From: Prolixibacteraceae bacterium
Lineage (GTDB): Bacteria > Bacteroidota > Bacteroidia > Bacteroidales > Prolixibacteraceae
NCBI GenBank assembly: GCA_021740385.1
Contig: JAIOZY010000044.1
Location: 1-43,557 of the forward strand
Length of the DNA stretch: 43,557 nt
Reading direction: 5' to 3'
The notes under the pieces were generated by a model, which had not been told where the DNA came from, made no database searches, and saw only the letters and a program-made list of their open reading frames with translations. Shown piece by piece: positions 17,335-25,508 of the stretch. Both the position numbers and the translations under genes were made by a program. Every line of letters starts with the position of its first letter. Position 1 is the stretch's first letter.

Positions 17335-18687
17335 ATGAAAAATTTAACCTTTTTACTAATTACCATTGTCGTTTGCTTATCGAATAGAACAAATGCACAA
17401 TGGACAATTAAAAATATCAATGAAGATTCATACCATTCAGGTATCATCAAGTTTAAAGACAATTCATTGGGTATTTGGATGAAGAGCAACTGTTCGGTTA
17501 TTGATGGATACGATACTGGTTCATCTGTATTAAAAACAACTGATAATGGTGAAACATGGGAAACCAAACCATTAAATATTAATTTCAATTTTTATGATTT
17601 CCAGTTTATAGGTGATTCTTCAATATTTGCAATTTGCCATTTTGGCTTATATACAGATAATAGCAGGAGCATATTACTAAAATCAGATAACCTGGGGGAA
17701 AACTGGGATTCAATTGCCATTTTTCCAAAACAAACAATAAGAACACTCCACTTTTTTGACAACGATACAGGAATTGTTCCCGGATACAACTGCTTCTACA
17801 GAACAACTGACGGGGGTAGTTCATGGGATACAATCTCCGTTTCTCAAGGTGGTTTTGAAACTATAACAAATTTATGTTCCCCAACAACAGAAATAGTATA
17901 TGCAACGGGAGTAAAAAGCACATCGCAACATTCCTATTCATATATCTTGATGAAAACAGAAAATAAAGGAACAACATGGAATATTATTTCTTCATTCTCC
18001 AATGAACTTACATCCATCTATTTCATTGATGAAAACACCGGGTTTGTTGGTACGGAATTAGACTCTATATATAAAACAACTGATGGCGGACTTACCTGGG
18101 TGGGAACACAAGTAACAAATGAAGAATTTAATATTGTTAGATCAATCCAATTCGTATCAGACACACTTGGTTTTGCAACAGGTAGCCTAGCGGAAGTAAC
18201 AGGAGGCGTTAAATATTCAAATTTCTTTATTTCAAAAACGGTTGACGGCGGAACGACATGGGATAGTTATGATACCCTTGGGATTCCAATAACCTGTATC
18301 CACTTTATTAACGATTCAACTGGATTTGTTGCTGGATATTATGAGCTTATTATGAAAACAAATGGCATAATTGATCAATTACCGGATGATTATCCCTGGC
18401 ACCTTACAGAAAATAATGGTATTGATGAAAAAAAAATTTCAAATTCTGAAACTATCGTTTATCCTAATCCTACTGATGGGATATTTTTTGTTCAAAACAA
18501 AAATTCCACAAATGAAATTAAGTCTATAAACATTATAAATATTACCGGGCAAACAATTGTTAACAGCAAGCCTGTTTACTACAATAAACCTATTTCGTTT
18601 GATCTATCGTATTTTAAGGCTGGAATGTATTTAATTAGTATTAGATATTCTAATAAAACTGAGACATTAAAAATACTTAAAAGATGA
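17335..18687 (+). CDS. Ycf48-like beta-propeller protein with T9SS sorting domain
   Basis: A 450-residue secreted protein. The signal peptide (MKNLTFLLITIVVCLSNRTNAQ) is followed by at least five Ycf48/BNR-type propeller repeats, each with a T-T/D-(D/N)-x-G-x-T/S-W box (TTDNGETWE, SDNLGENWDS, TTDGGSSWDT, TENKGTTWN, TTDGGLTW, TVDGGTTWDS; ~50-340). A T9SS type-A sorting domain ends it (~370-450; VYPNPTDGIF ... GMYLISI). Such propellers in Bacteroidota are surface proteins, often adhesive or partner-binding; the ligand is unknown. The GTG at 17314 lies inside the stem-loop and ATG 17335 gives a clean signal peptide. Confidence 0.8.
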   Translation: MKNLTFLLITIVVCLSNRTNAQWTIKNINEDSYHSGIIKFKDNSLGIWMKSNCSVIDGYDTGSSVLKTTDNGETWETKPLNINFNFYDFQFIGDSSIFAICHFGLYTDNSRSILLKSDNLGENWDSIAIFPKQTIRTLHFFDNDTGIVPGYNCFYRTTDGGSSWDTISVSQGGFETITNLCSPTTEIVYATGVKSTSQHSYSYILMKTENKGTTWNIISSFSNELTSIYFIDENTGFVGTELDSIYKTTDGGLTWVGTQVTNEEFNIVRSIQFVSDTLGFATGSLAEVTGGVKYSNFFISKTVDGGTTWDSYDTLGIPITCIHFINDSTGFVAGYYELIMKTNGIIDQLPDDYPWHLTENNGIDEKKISNSETIVYPNPTDGIFFVQNKNSTNEIKSINIINITGQTIVNSKPVYYNKPISFDLSYFKAGMYLISIRYSNKTETLKILKR

Positions 18688-18710
18688 TTTTAATCGATTA
18701 GCGTTTTAAA

Positions 18711-18922
18711 ATGAAAAAGTTTCTTTTAGTAACTGTATTGGCATTGCCATTGGTTACCTCAGTTGCCAGACAGTCTCAGCGGGATACAGTGTCGATCCCG
18801 GTAAGACATACGGTAATGTAATAATTGAGGACGGCGCCAGCGTTACATTCGATGCCACAGGCGATATATTGCTCGATAATGGTTTTGAAATTGAGCTTGG
18901 CGCAACATTTGAAGCAAAATAA
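18711..18922 (+). pseudogene. Broken cargo gene: signal peptide joined out of frame to a short beta-repeat tail
   Basis: The ATG at 18711 begins a signal peptide (MKKFLLVTVLALPLVTSVA), but that frame stops after 37 residues. A different frame from about 18777 reads AGYSVDPGKTYGNVIIEDGA ... ILLDNGFEIELGATFEAK and stops at 18920-18922. This is the same C-terminal tail as in the C10 and papain-like proteases. It looks like a deleted and frameshifted remnant of a secreted cargo gene. A single frameshift would yield a ~70-residue mini-protein, so a small functional gene with a sequencing error is an alternative. Confidence 0.55.
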
Positions 18923-18930
18923 AAAATACT

Positions 18931-19032
18931 GCACCAGAAACCACCTTTTGCGCCCCCGGTACGGGATTGTTCCTGTACCGGTTTGTAAGCAAAGAAGGCG
19001 GGGTGCAAAGCGGGAAGGTAGTAGTGAAGTGA
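18931..19032 (+). pseudogene. Detached T9SS sorting-domain fragment (module 1 tail)
   Basis: An open frame without start codon reads APETTFCAPGTGLFLYRFVS then KEGGVQSGKVVVK and stops at TGA 19030-19032. It is the end of a T9SS sorting domain, with no coding sequence in frame before it. The same fragment ends the remnant after the metalloprotease at ~25.7 kb. Confidence 0.6.
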
Positions 19033-19130
19033 TGCCCTGTTGTTAATCCTGACAGGGTTCGGAACCCTGTTAGGATTTGTAAATACCACCGGCAAAAGGT
19101 GGATACAAAAAAGATGATATTAACGAAATA
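18931..19130 (+). repeat. Module tail repeat, copy 1 (200 bp)
   Basis: Matches 25663-25862 over 200 bp with about 14 differences by hand count and no gaps. It contains the end of a sorting domain, an inverted repeat (CCTGACAGGGTT / AACCCTGTTAGG at 19048-19074), and a piece of the S74 gene 3' end (GGTGGATACAAAAAAGATG...) encoding VDTKKMILTK. From here to the next head at 19435 (~300 bp) I see no gene. Confidence 0.9.
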
Positions 19131-19434
19131 CCCCCGCTCTTCAGGATTTGCAGAAACATTCGCAAACGCTGGTGCCCCCGATTGCTTTCGGGGTTGTAAA
19201 CCGCGCCGCTCAAACCTGGGATTTACAATCCTGTATCAATTATACGAAGATTGCAAATCTCCACCAAATACTGATTATTCAATGTACATCTAAATTGGGG
19301 TGTTGAATACCTTCGCCATAAAAGTGAAAGAACATTCAAAAAAACAGCTTCTAATTTTTGACCTGTTTTATATTTAATTTTCAATCTATTACACACACAA
19401 TTGAGAATTTTCTTGAAAAATAATTGATTTTTCG

Positions 19435-19522
19435 TGGTAACCTTTTTGCTGTTTTCGGAATAAAAGATAAACGGCTCCCGACAGAAACCCGGAAATTGTC
19501 CCCCGGATTTCCTGCCCGGCCG
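19435..19522 (+). repeat. Module head repeat, copy 2
   Basis: Near-identical to 14650-14737. It is followed by a heptamer-like simple repeat (GGTGAGAA three to four times, then degenerate, ~19566-19640), where copy 1 instead has GAAT-type repeats. The GGGCATAATGCCC motif just before the leader is shared with copy 1. Confidence 0.7.
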
Positions 19523-19719
19523 GTTGTTATCAAGATGTTTTTAACAGGAAATGTTTTACATTTTTGACTGTGAGAAGGTGAGAAGGTGAGAAGGTGAGAC
19601 AGTGGGACATTGAGAGGGTGAGAGGGTGAAAGGTTGAGATTTGATAGAAGGAGAAAATAATTGAATAAAAAGGGCATAATGCCCAATGAATCTATAATAC
19701 AAATTAAAACTTTTACGTT

Positions 19720-19812
19720 ATGAAAAAAAAATCTTTTAAAGTCGCGGAAAAGCGCAACCAACCAACCAACCAACCAACCAACCAACCAACCAACCAACTG
19801 GTAACAAACTAA
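19720..19812 (+). CDS. AACC-repeat leader ORF of S74 gene 2 (currently out of frame)
   Basis: The frame starts MKKKSFKVAEKR, runs through the tract as Asn-Gln-Pro-Thr repeats and stops at TAA 19810-19812 after 30 residues, 5 bp before the S74 ATG. Adding one AACC unit would fuse it to TGNKLKW-MVLLLSM. The Lys-rich start directly after an A9 run looks like a genuine signal-peptide n-region, supporting the view that this is the real 5' end of the S74 gene. Confidence 0.55.
   Translation: MKKKSFKVAEKRNQPTNQPTNQPTNQLVTN
19723..19731 (+). repeat. A9 homopolymer directly after the leader ATG
   Basis: Nine consecutive A residues follow the ATG at 19720. This is a second possible slippage site in the same leader, absent from copy 1. 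Confidence 0.8.
19756..19795 (+). repeat. (AACC)10 tetranucleotide tract, copy 2
   Basis: Ten perfect AACC units plus a degenerate AACT unit, preceded by GCGC as in copy 1. The flanks differ (AACTGGTAAC here versus GGGTAAC), so the unit number giving an in-frame fusion is eleven or eight here and nine or twelve in copy 1. Confidence 0.95.
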
Positions 19813-19817
19813 AATGG

Positions 19818-20738
19818 ATGGTACTCCTGCTAAGCATGGCGGTTATCCCGTTTGGGCTTAGGGCGCAAATTGTTGTCGATTCAAACGGCAAAGTTGCCGT
19901 CAGATCTGCTTCAACAGCAACACAGGATTTCTATGTTAATGGCTCGGTAAAAATTAAAAACGACAATGGCGCTTACCTCATCCTTCAGGGCTATTATTAC
20001 GACCCGATCATTTACCCGGGCACAGGAAATTCAGGCTCTGTGGGTACTTCAAACAAACCTTTTGAGAATGTATATAGCTACAATTACCCTTCGCTATCGG
20101 ATAAAAGGCAAAAAGAAAACATCCGTCAAATTAATAATGCACTGGAAACCATTTTAAACCTCGAAGGGGTAAAATATGACATTAAAAAGGAATATGCTTA
20201 TGATGAAACCCTTATTAAAGATGAAGAAATTCTGTTAAAAAAGGAGGAAAAACGAAAAGATAAAGTGGGTTTCCTGGCACAGGATGTACAAAAAGTGTTA
20301 CCCGAAGTAGTAGTATACGACGACACTGCCGATGTGTATGCAATTGATTATTCCAAAGTAGTCCCGGTTTTAGTGGAAGCCATTAAAGAACTTTCGGCCA
20401 AAGTTGATGAACTGCAAAACAAAAGCAGACTGAAATCGGCTTCATTAAATACTGTAAATATTTCGGAAGAGACAAAAGAGGCCTTGCTGGAACAAAACGT
20501 ACCCAACCCGTTTAGCAATGCTACCCGCATTGACATGTACCTGCCTAAAACCATTTCAACAGCAAAGTTGTACCTTTATACCATGCAGGGCGAACAGATT
20601 AAATCAATGGAAGTAACCGGACGTGGAAATACTTCAACTACAATTGAAGGCTACTCGCTAAAAGCAGGCATGTACCTTTATACCCTTATTGCCGATGGCA
20701 AAGAGGTGGATACAAAAAAGATGATATTGACAAAATAA
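19818..20738 (+). CDS. Peptidase S74 surface protein 2 with T9SS domain
   Basis: A 306-residue paralogue of the protein at 14954. The signal core is nearly identical (MVLLLSMAVIPFGLRAQ). The stalk region is different and longer (~18-90; VNGSVKIKND, YYYDPIIYPGTGNSGSVGTS). The S74 domain has dyad S94/K99 (SDKRQKEN) and VGFLAQDVQKVLPEVVVYDD. The T9SS sorting domain ends MYLYTLIADGKEVDTKKMILTK as in copy 1. The ends are conserved and the middle divergent, as expected for variable surface tips exchanged by recombination. It heads module 2, 15 bp before the next gene. The true start is probably the leader at 19720 after frame restoration. Confidence 0.8.
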   Translation: MVLLLSMAVIPFGLRAQIVVDSNGKVAVRSASTATQDFYVNGSVKIKNDNGAYLILQGYYYDPIIYPGTGNSGSVGTSNKPFENVYSYNYPSLSDKRQKENIRQINNALETILNLEGVKYDIKKEYAYDETLIKDEEILLKKEEKRKDKVGFLAQDVQKVLPEVVVYDDTADVYAIDYSKVVPVLVEAIKELSAKVDELQNKSRLKSASLNTVNISEETKEALLEQNVPNPFSNATRIDMYLPKTISTAKLYLYTMQGEQIKSMEVTGRGNTSTTIEGYSLKAGMYLYTLIADGKEVDTKKMILTK

Positions 20739-20753
20739 TATAAAATATTGGTT

Positions 20754-21401
20754 ATGCATAACATATTTTCATATCTATATATCTTTTTTGTGCCACTGCT
20801 TTGCATTTCAACTATTGCGGTAAATGCACAAACAAAAGGGAATGAGCTTGAAGTTGTAAATGAATCTCAAAGACAACTTAGTCTGTTCTTAGAAAAAATC
20901 CCTCCTGGATCAGAAGCAGAATTTGGTTTTGAACACAGGGAGGATTTTGCAAAAGCTATTATTCAAGATGCTTATAATGTTTTATTACCTAATGCTGATT
21001 TTTACTCTGATGAATTTTTAGATTCAGCAAAAACATATACGTATAATTCAAAATATTGGGAAATTCCCATTTCGGTTGATGGTAATAATTGCTGTTTTTT
21101 AATTGGAATGTTCATTAATGATGAATTTAAAGTTTTCACCATTAGTGGTAAATCTGTTACACGTTCAATAACTTTTCTGAACGCTCAAAAAGAAGAAGAA
21201 AAGAAAAAGAATTATATATTGAAATTTCCAGAACTCCAAAAAGAATATCTTATTAGTTCTGGTAGCGAAGATAATTTTAGACGCTGCAAAGGCGTTGAAA
21301 TTTGCTATGATTATAATGGGAAATGTACAAATGAGCTTGCTTTGAGTGAAATATTAAAAAATGAAAAGAAAAACCTGAAAAAAGCCAAAGACCATGAATA
21401 A
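20754..21401 (+). CDS. Secreted protein of unknown family, partner of the papain-like protease?
   Basis: A 215-residue protein with a signal peptide (MHNIFSYLYIFFVPLLCISTIAVNAQ) and no sorting domain; the C-terminus is Lys/Glu-rich. I do not recognise the family. It shares a pattern with the N-terminal half of the protein at 22322: L-x-x-F-x-x-x-I-x-P, then EFGF, a Y-x-x-L-L segment, W-x-x-P-(V/I) and a Cys-containing strand. Its last 8 bp overlap the start of the protease at 21394, so the two are probably translationally coupled. A propeptide-like inhibitor or chaperone role is possible but unproven. Confidence 0.7.
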   Translation: MHNIFSYLYIFFVPLLCISTIAVNAQTKGNELEVVNESQRQLSLFLEKIPPGSEAEFGFEHREDFAKAIIQDAYNVLLPNADFYSDEFLDSAKTYTYNSKYWEIPISVDGNNCCFLIGMFINDEFKVFTISGKSVTRSITFLNAQKEEEKKKNYILKFPELQKEYLISSGSEDNFRRCKGVEICYDYNGKCTNELALSEILKNEKKNLKKAKDHE

Positions 21402-22227
21402 TAAAGCTAAAATATTATCATTATTATTGTTTATAATGATTTCAATAACATCGCCTGGTCAAATGAAAGAATTGGATGTGCCAGGTGTTAGCTCTCCTGC
21501 TGAGAATAACTGGTGTTGGGCCCGGGTAGTAACCGAGGTGTCAAATTATTTTGGCAATAACAGACAAATATGCGAGATAGTTGAAAGCGCAAGGGTTAAT
21601 TTAATTAATCCATATAAAGATCGGGGAAGTGTTAATTGTTGCTCAGTTCCATATCCCGATTCATGCTTAGGCCCGGAGTGGAGTTCTAATATTGATAATT
21701 TATTAAGTTTTGAAAGCATTCAGGCATCGTATAATAGTGGGGATTTGCAGTTAAGTTCTGTCATTTTTTCTATTGAAGACGACAGGCCAATTATTGCGCA
21801 TGTTACTGCTCAAAGATTAAAAGATGATGGTACTTGTTGTCGCACTGCGGGGCATGTTATGACAATAAAGGGCTACAATTGTGAGGACCTCATTTATAAT
21901 GATTATGGAAGCACTTATATTACTTCCTATGCTGATGCGATAGCATATGAATGTATGGGAAGGTATAATTGGCAATGGACAAGGGGTTCGACCCAAATAA
22001 CGTCTCCTCCTAATCCAATACCATGTCCAATTAGTTTAGGAATAATTGAAAATATAACTTCAAGCAGTGATATAAAGGCTAAAAGTGAAATAACAATTTC
22101 CAGTCAAATCGGGAATAACATTACTGTTAATTTAAAGGCTGGTTCAAGCATTATTCTTGACAATAATTTTTCCATCCCGTTAGGGTCTTCACTGCTGGCT
22201 GAAACCTCTTCAAATCCATGCCAATAA
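21394..22227 (+). CDS. Papain-like secreted cysteine protease (C39/C70-like fold)
   Basis: A 277-residue secreted protein. The signal peptide (~1-22) is followed directly by the catalytic domain: NNWCWARVVTEVSNYFG (nucleophile C41), AGHVMTIKGY (H154) and NDYGST (D170), the C-H-N/D arrangement of papain-like peptidases related to AvrRpt2 (C70) and C39-like proteins. Several extra cysteines (CCSVPYPDSC, TCCRT) suggest disulfides and an extracellular location. The C-terminal ~60 residues (SDIKAKSEITISSQIG ... IILDNNFSIPLGSSLLAE) are the same short beta-repeat tail as in the C10 protease. It has no propeptide of its own, unlike the C10 enzyme, so the coupled upstream gene may supply that function. 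Confidence 0.75.
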   Translation: MNNKAKILSLLLFIMISITSPGQMKELDVPGVSSPAENNWCWARVVTEVSNYFGNNRQICEIVESARVNLINPYKDRGSVNCCSVPYPDSCLGPEWSSNIDNLLSFESIQASYNSGDLQLSSVIFSIEDDRPIIAHVTAQRLKDDGTCCRTAGHVMTIKGYNCEDLIYNDYGSTYITSYADAIAYECMGRYNWQWTRGSTQITSPPNPIPCPISLGIIENITSSSDIKAKSEITISSQIGNNITVNLKAGSSIILDNNFSIPLGSSLLAETSSNPCQ

Positions 22228-22241
22228 GAGTTTATTCACCA

Positions 22242-22279
22242 AAGGAGCATCAAACAATAAATTATGTTTGATGCTCCTT
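22242..22279. terminator. Perfect 15-bp stem-loop after the papain-like protease
   Basis: AAGGAGCATCAAACA and TGTTTGATGCTCCTT pair perfectly around an 8-nt loop. Only short T stretches follow, so it may act as a partial terminator or as an mRNA-stabilising hairpin between 21394 and 22322. Confidence 0.55.
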
Positions 22280-22321
22280 ATAATTAAGTTATCAAAATTC
22301 AACCTCTAAAAACGATTAAGA

Positions 22322-23254
22322 ATGAAAGCAATAATAACTATAATAGTATTTGTCCTATTTTTTAATGTCATCCCTAAAAATAGTAGGGCACAAGGATCAC
22401 GAATAATTAGCGATCTGGAGGTTTTAGATACAGCATATGCAAACCTGGACAAATTCCGTGAACAAATTGAGCCTTTTCATGATGAATTTGGATTTAAAAC
22501 AAAAGAAGAATTAAACCATATTGAACTTGGAGCGCCTTACGAATTTGTTCTTTTACATCCCGATTTTGTTAACGATTCTATTTTTACCGAGGGTAAAAAC
22601 TTTTTTTACAAAAAAAATAGAGCATGGAGAGTTCCTGTAATTTGTGATGCTACGTTCAGATGCATCATGACTATTTTCAATAGTAATGACTCGCTAAAAT
22701 ACGGAGGTGCTGGAGGATATACATTTGCCGAATTTTTTGAAACCTGCGAAAAACGCTACTCGATTCCTAAAAACGGCAAACGATATTTTATGCTTCCCGA
22801 GATAATTTATATGTGTGAATTTATTGTATTGCTCGATTCTACCAATACCTACTGTTTTTATCCTATGCAAGAACCCGCCATCAGTACTAATGCTTGCACA
22901 AGGGATGCATCCTACAACCAACACAATTCAATGAAAAACTTTTTCGACACCTATAAATCGCAGGTTTACACGTCAAAAAATGATGTAATAAATGCTCCTT
23001 TAGAATTTGAAATTTACCCTAATCCATTTTTCAATAGTGCAAACCTGCGTGGCTATATTCCCCCACGCACAAAGGCAGCACATTATAAAATTTATGACAT
23101 TAACGGAAAAGAATTATTCAAGCAACAGTTATCCGAAAGGGGCAAGTTTGATATTGAATTAAATTCAAAAACATTTTCAAAAAGGGGAGTCTATTTTTGT
23201 AAAATTGTTTTAGATGGAAATGCGATCTCAAAAAAAATACTTGTTACAAAATAA
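22322..23254 (+). CDS. Secreted protein of unknown family with T9SS sorting domain
   Basis: A 310-residue secreted protein. The signal peptide (~1-24) is followed by an N-terminal region related by pattern to the protein at 20754 (DEFGF, LLHPDF, WRVPVICDA). A T9SS type-A sorting domain ends it (~225-310; FEIYPNPFFNSANL ... GVYFCKIVLDG ... KKILVTK). Unlike its relative it can be exported and anchored by itself. The shared N-terminal domain beside a protease suggests a family tied to secreted peptidases. I do not recognise it. It is 18 bp before the next gene. Confidence 0.7.
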   Translation: MKAIITIIVFVLFFNVIPKNSRAQGSRIISDLEVLDTAYANLDKFREQIEPFHDEFGFKTKEELNHIELGAPYEFVLLHPDFVNDSIFTEGKNFFYKKNRAWRVPVICDATFRCIMTIFNSNDSLKYGGAGGYTFAEFFETCEKRYSIPKNGKRYFMLPEIIYMCEFIVLLDSTNTYCFYPMQEPAISTNACTRDASYNQHNSMKNFFDTYKSQVYTSKNDVINAPLEFEIYPNPFFNSANLRGYIPPRTKAAHYKIYDINGKELFKQQLSERGKFDIELNSKTFSKRGVYFCKIVLDGNAISKKILVTK

Positions 23255-23271
23255 CAAAATAATAAAGAACC

Positions 23272-24189
23272 ATGAGAAAATTGTTTGCTTTTTGCACGCT
23301 TTTTCTTCTATCCTATACAATGTTCGGACAAGAAAACTGCTACCCGCTCTATTTTGAAGATGCAGCCGGGAACAGGGATACGGTCTGGTTTGGGGATGCT
23401 CCTTCGGCAACTTTCTGGCTTGATGAACATTTGGGTGAAGTAAACCTGATTAATGAGCCTGTTGACTCTGTTTTTGAAGTTTTTTTTACCGATGCTGTAA
23501 CCGGTGGAATGTATAATCCAGATGATTTTTTTGATTGCTATTTAGATTTTGATCAAACCCCGTCCTTTATTACAAAAACCCAATTTGTCAATTATTATGA
23601 AGGGTTGTTCAACTGGTTTGAGCTGGGCATGATTGCCAAAAACTGGCCGGTTACTATATCGTGGGATCAGGATGAAATGGTTCAATACGTCTCCGAACTG
23701 GGAAATCCAGCCTGCAACCTTTATCTTTATAGCTGGAGCCCGCCAGTAAGCCTCATTGGTGATGTACATTGTGTTGGCAATTGGCCGAATGATTATACGC
23801 TATTGAATGAAACCAGCCAGGTAGTTGTTGACAGTAGTAATTTTGGTCATTATTCAGCGCCAACCATTTCAAGTGATTCTGTCAACCTGTTTTTTATTTA
23901 TTATTCTCGTTTCTCCAACACGCAAATATTTAAAACAGGTAAAATTACTTGTCGTTATTTTTCTGATAAGAAAATTCTTAAAATATTTAATTTGAGTACT
24001 TCAAAGTTGTTCACAATTAATCTGTTTGATGGTTTTGGCAAAATACATTTAAGTTACGACACAAAAATAAAACAAGGCCAAAACGCCATAATTGATATTC
24101 ATCACCTTGAAAAAGGGTTCTATATTGTCTCGGTTTCTTCCCTTGGGAAAAGCCCAATTCACAAAACTCAAAAAATCCTAATAAAATGA
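23272..24189 (+). CDS. Secreted protein of unknown function with T9SS-like sorting domain
   Basis: A 305-residue secreted protein. The signal peptide (MRKLFAFCTLFLLSYTMFGQ) is followed by a predicted all-beta region that starts CYPLYFEDAAGNRDTVWFGD, a motif seen in other Bacteroidota secreted proteins. The last ~75 residues (LFTINLFDGFGKI ... LEKGFYIVSVSSLGKS ... KILIK) look like a T9SS sorting domain without the usual PNP box. The stop codon overlaps the start of the metalloprotease (ATGA at 24186-24189), so translation of the two is coupled. No function recognised. Confidence 0.7.
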   Translation: MRKLFAFCTLFLLSYTMFGQENCYPLYFEDAAGNRDTVWFGDAPSATFWLDEHLGEVNLINEPVDSVFEVFFTDAVTGGMYNPDDFFDCYLDFDQTPSFITKTQFVNYYEGLFNWFELGMIAKNWPVTISWDQDEMVQYVSELGNPACNLYLYSWSPPVSLIGDVHCVGNWPNDYTLLNETSQVVVDSSNFGHYSAPTISSDSVNLFFIYYSRFSNTQIFKTGKITCRYFSDKKILKIFNLSTSKLFTINLFDGFGKIHLSYDTKIKQGQNAIIDIHHLEKGFYIVSVSSLGKSPIHKTQKILIK

Positions 24190-25508
24190 AATACATTATA
24201 TTATTTATCATAACGACCATAATTGGTTCTGCTTATAACAACCTGCACGGCCAGGTATTTGAAGATATCGATGAATATATTGGTGGTTTAAAATCGGAAC
24301 CTGCATCGCTACTTGATTATTCTGATATAAGTGATGAGCCTATAAAATATGTCAGGGTAAATATGATATTCCTTCACAAAAATGACGGTACCGGAGGATT
24401 TCAGGAAAATAACCCTGATCATCAGCAATACATTTCAGACAAGATAAATAACTCGAACGATTACATGGCAAATATTCCTTCAAATTATGATCCTGTTTGC
24501 TACGATGGTTCCGAGGGATTGATTAGCGACTCAAAAATTCGTTTTTCATATAATGTCATTTATATAAATGACAGTTATGCATGGGATAATGGAGGAGGTT
24601 CCTGTTCGAGTTTACCAAGTAATTTAGTTGCTTTAAATAATTCAATTATACAAAATAGCACGCACCCGGCAATCAATATGTTTTATACCGAAGATTCAGT
24701 ATCCTATGAAAACATTGTTACCAGTCAAAATTGCCCTGTTGAACATGGAATGCCCACAACAAGCTGTACTTATTGGCCTTCTTTTTCAAATTTGAATAAA
24801 AATCAAACGGTGCATATGCGATGTAATTTCACCAAATATTACTGGATGGTGAACTGTGTTGTAGGGAACAGCTACTGGGGATCGCCTGATCAGGAAACAG
24901 TATATGGCTGGATGAAACCCGGAAGGCTTGAAGCACACGAATTAGCACATAATTTCAATTTGGATGATATTCATAAAACTAATTGCGATTGTGACCAACA
25001 TTTAATGATGCATAACAGTTGTGGTTACGGTAATTTTTTAAGCCCTTTGGAAATTGAGAAAATGCATAAAGCCCTGTCACAATCAAGTGCCAGAAGATAC
25101 GTTACGGAAACAACCTATTCACAAACTCCAATTCAGGTTAACCAAAGTAATTCCTGGTCGAGCAGTATACGGATTTACAGGGGGCTAAATATATGCAACG
25201 GAGTCACATTCCAGATAAATGATGAATTAATCATACCCTCAGAGACAGATATCGTTGTCACAGGCTATTCCACTTTTTTAACTTCAGGGGCAACCATATA
25301 TACTCCTCATACCAATTCAGTGCTTGACCTTATAGTGCAACAAAACTCAGATGTTACCTTAAGCAACTCATCCATTGAAAACTGCAATATATCTGTGCAA
25401 TCGGGTTCATTAATAATAACAAACTCAACCATTGAACTGGGAAATAACAGCAATTTTTCAATCGCACAGGGCGCAACATTTACAATGAATTCGGGGTGTA
25501 TTTATTAA
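24186..25508 (+). CDS. Metzincin-like secreted metalloprotease
   Basis: A 440-residue secreted protein. The signal peptide (~1-22) is followed by a catalytic region with a zinc motif HELAHNFNLDD (H251, E252, H255, D261) and a Met-turn-like segment LMMHNSCGYG shortly after, as in metzincins. The usual glycine of HExxHxxGxxH/D is replaced by Asn258. A beta-rich C-terminus (~320-440; ICNGVTFQINDELII, SGSLIITNSTIELG, NFSIAQGATFTMNS) resembles the repeat tails of the other proteases here. No sorting domain is in frame, but a sorting-domain-like frame follows directly in another frame (25507-25764). Translationally coupled to the gene before it. Confidence 0.75.
   Translation: MKYIILFIITTIIGSAYNNLHGQVFEDIDEYIGGLKSEPASLLDYSDISDEPIKYVRVNMIFLHKNDGTGGFQENNPDHQQYISDKINNSNDYMANIPSNYDPVCYDGSEGLISDSKIRFSYNVIYINDSYAWDNGGGSCSSLPSNLVALNNSIIQNSTHPAINMFYTEDSVSYENIVTSQNCPVEHGMPTTSCTYWPSFSNLNKNQTVHMRCNFTKYYWMVNCVVGNSYWGSPDQETVYGWMKPGRLEAHELAHNFNLDDIHKTNCDCDQHLMMHNSCGYGNFLSPLEIEKMHKALSQSSARRYVTETTYSQTPIQVNQSNSWSSSIRIYRGLNICNGVTFQINDELIIPSETDIVVTGYSTFLTSGATIYTPHTNSVLDLIVQQNSDVTLSNSSIENCNISVQSGSLIITNSTIELGNNSNFSIAQGATFTMNSGCIY

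Noticed and set aside
19099-19293. Small open frame beginning MDTKKMILTK
   Set aside because: Its start is a detached copy of the S74 gene 3' end; the remainder is non-coding in character.
14895-19795. CRISPR array or integron cassette array as explanation for the repeats
   Set aside because: The repeats are simple tetranucleotides and long direct repeats without regular spacers; no cas gene, integrase or attC-type GTTRRRY/RYYYAAC cores were found near the cargo hairpins.
19381-19797. Minus-strand open frame starting in the AACC tract (GWLVGWLVGWLV repeats)
   Set aside because: It is only the reverse reading of the tetranucleotide repeat and the head block; no ribosome site or domain.
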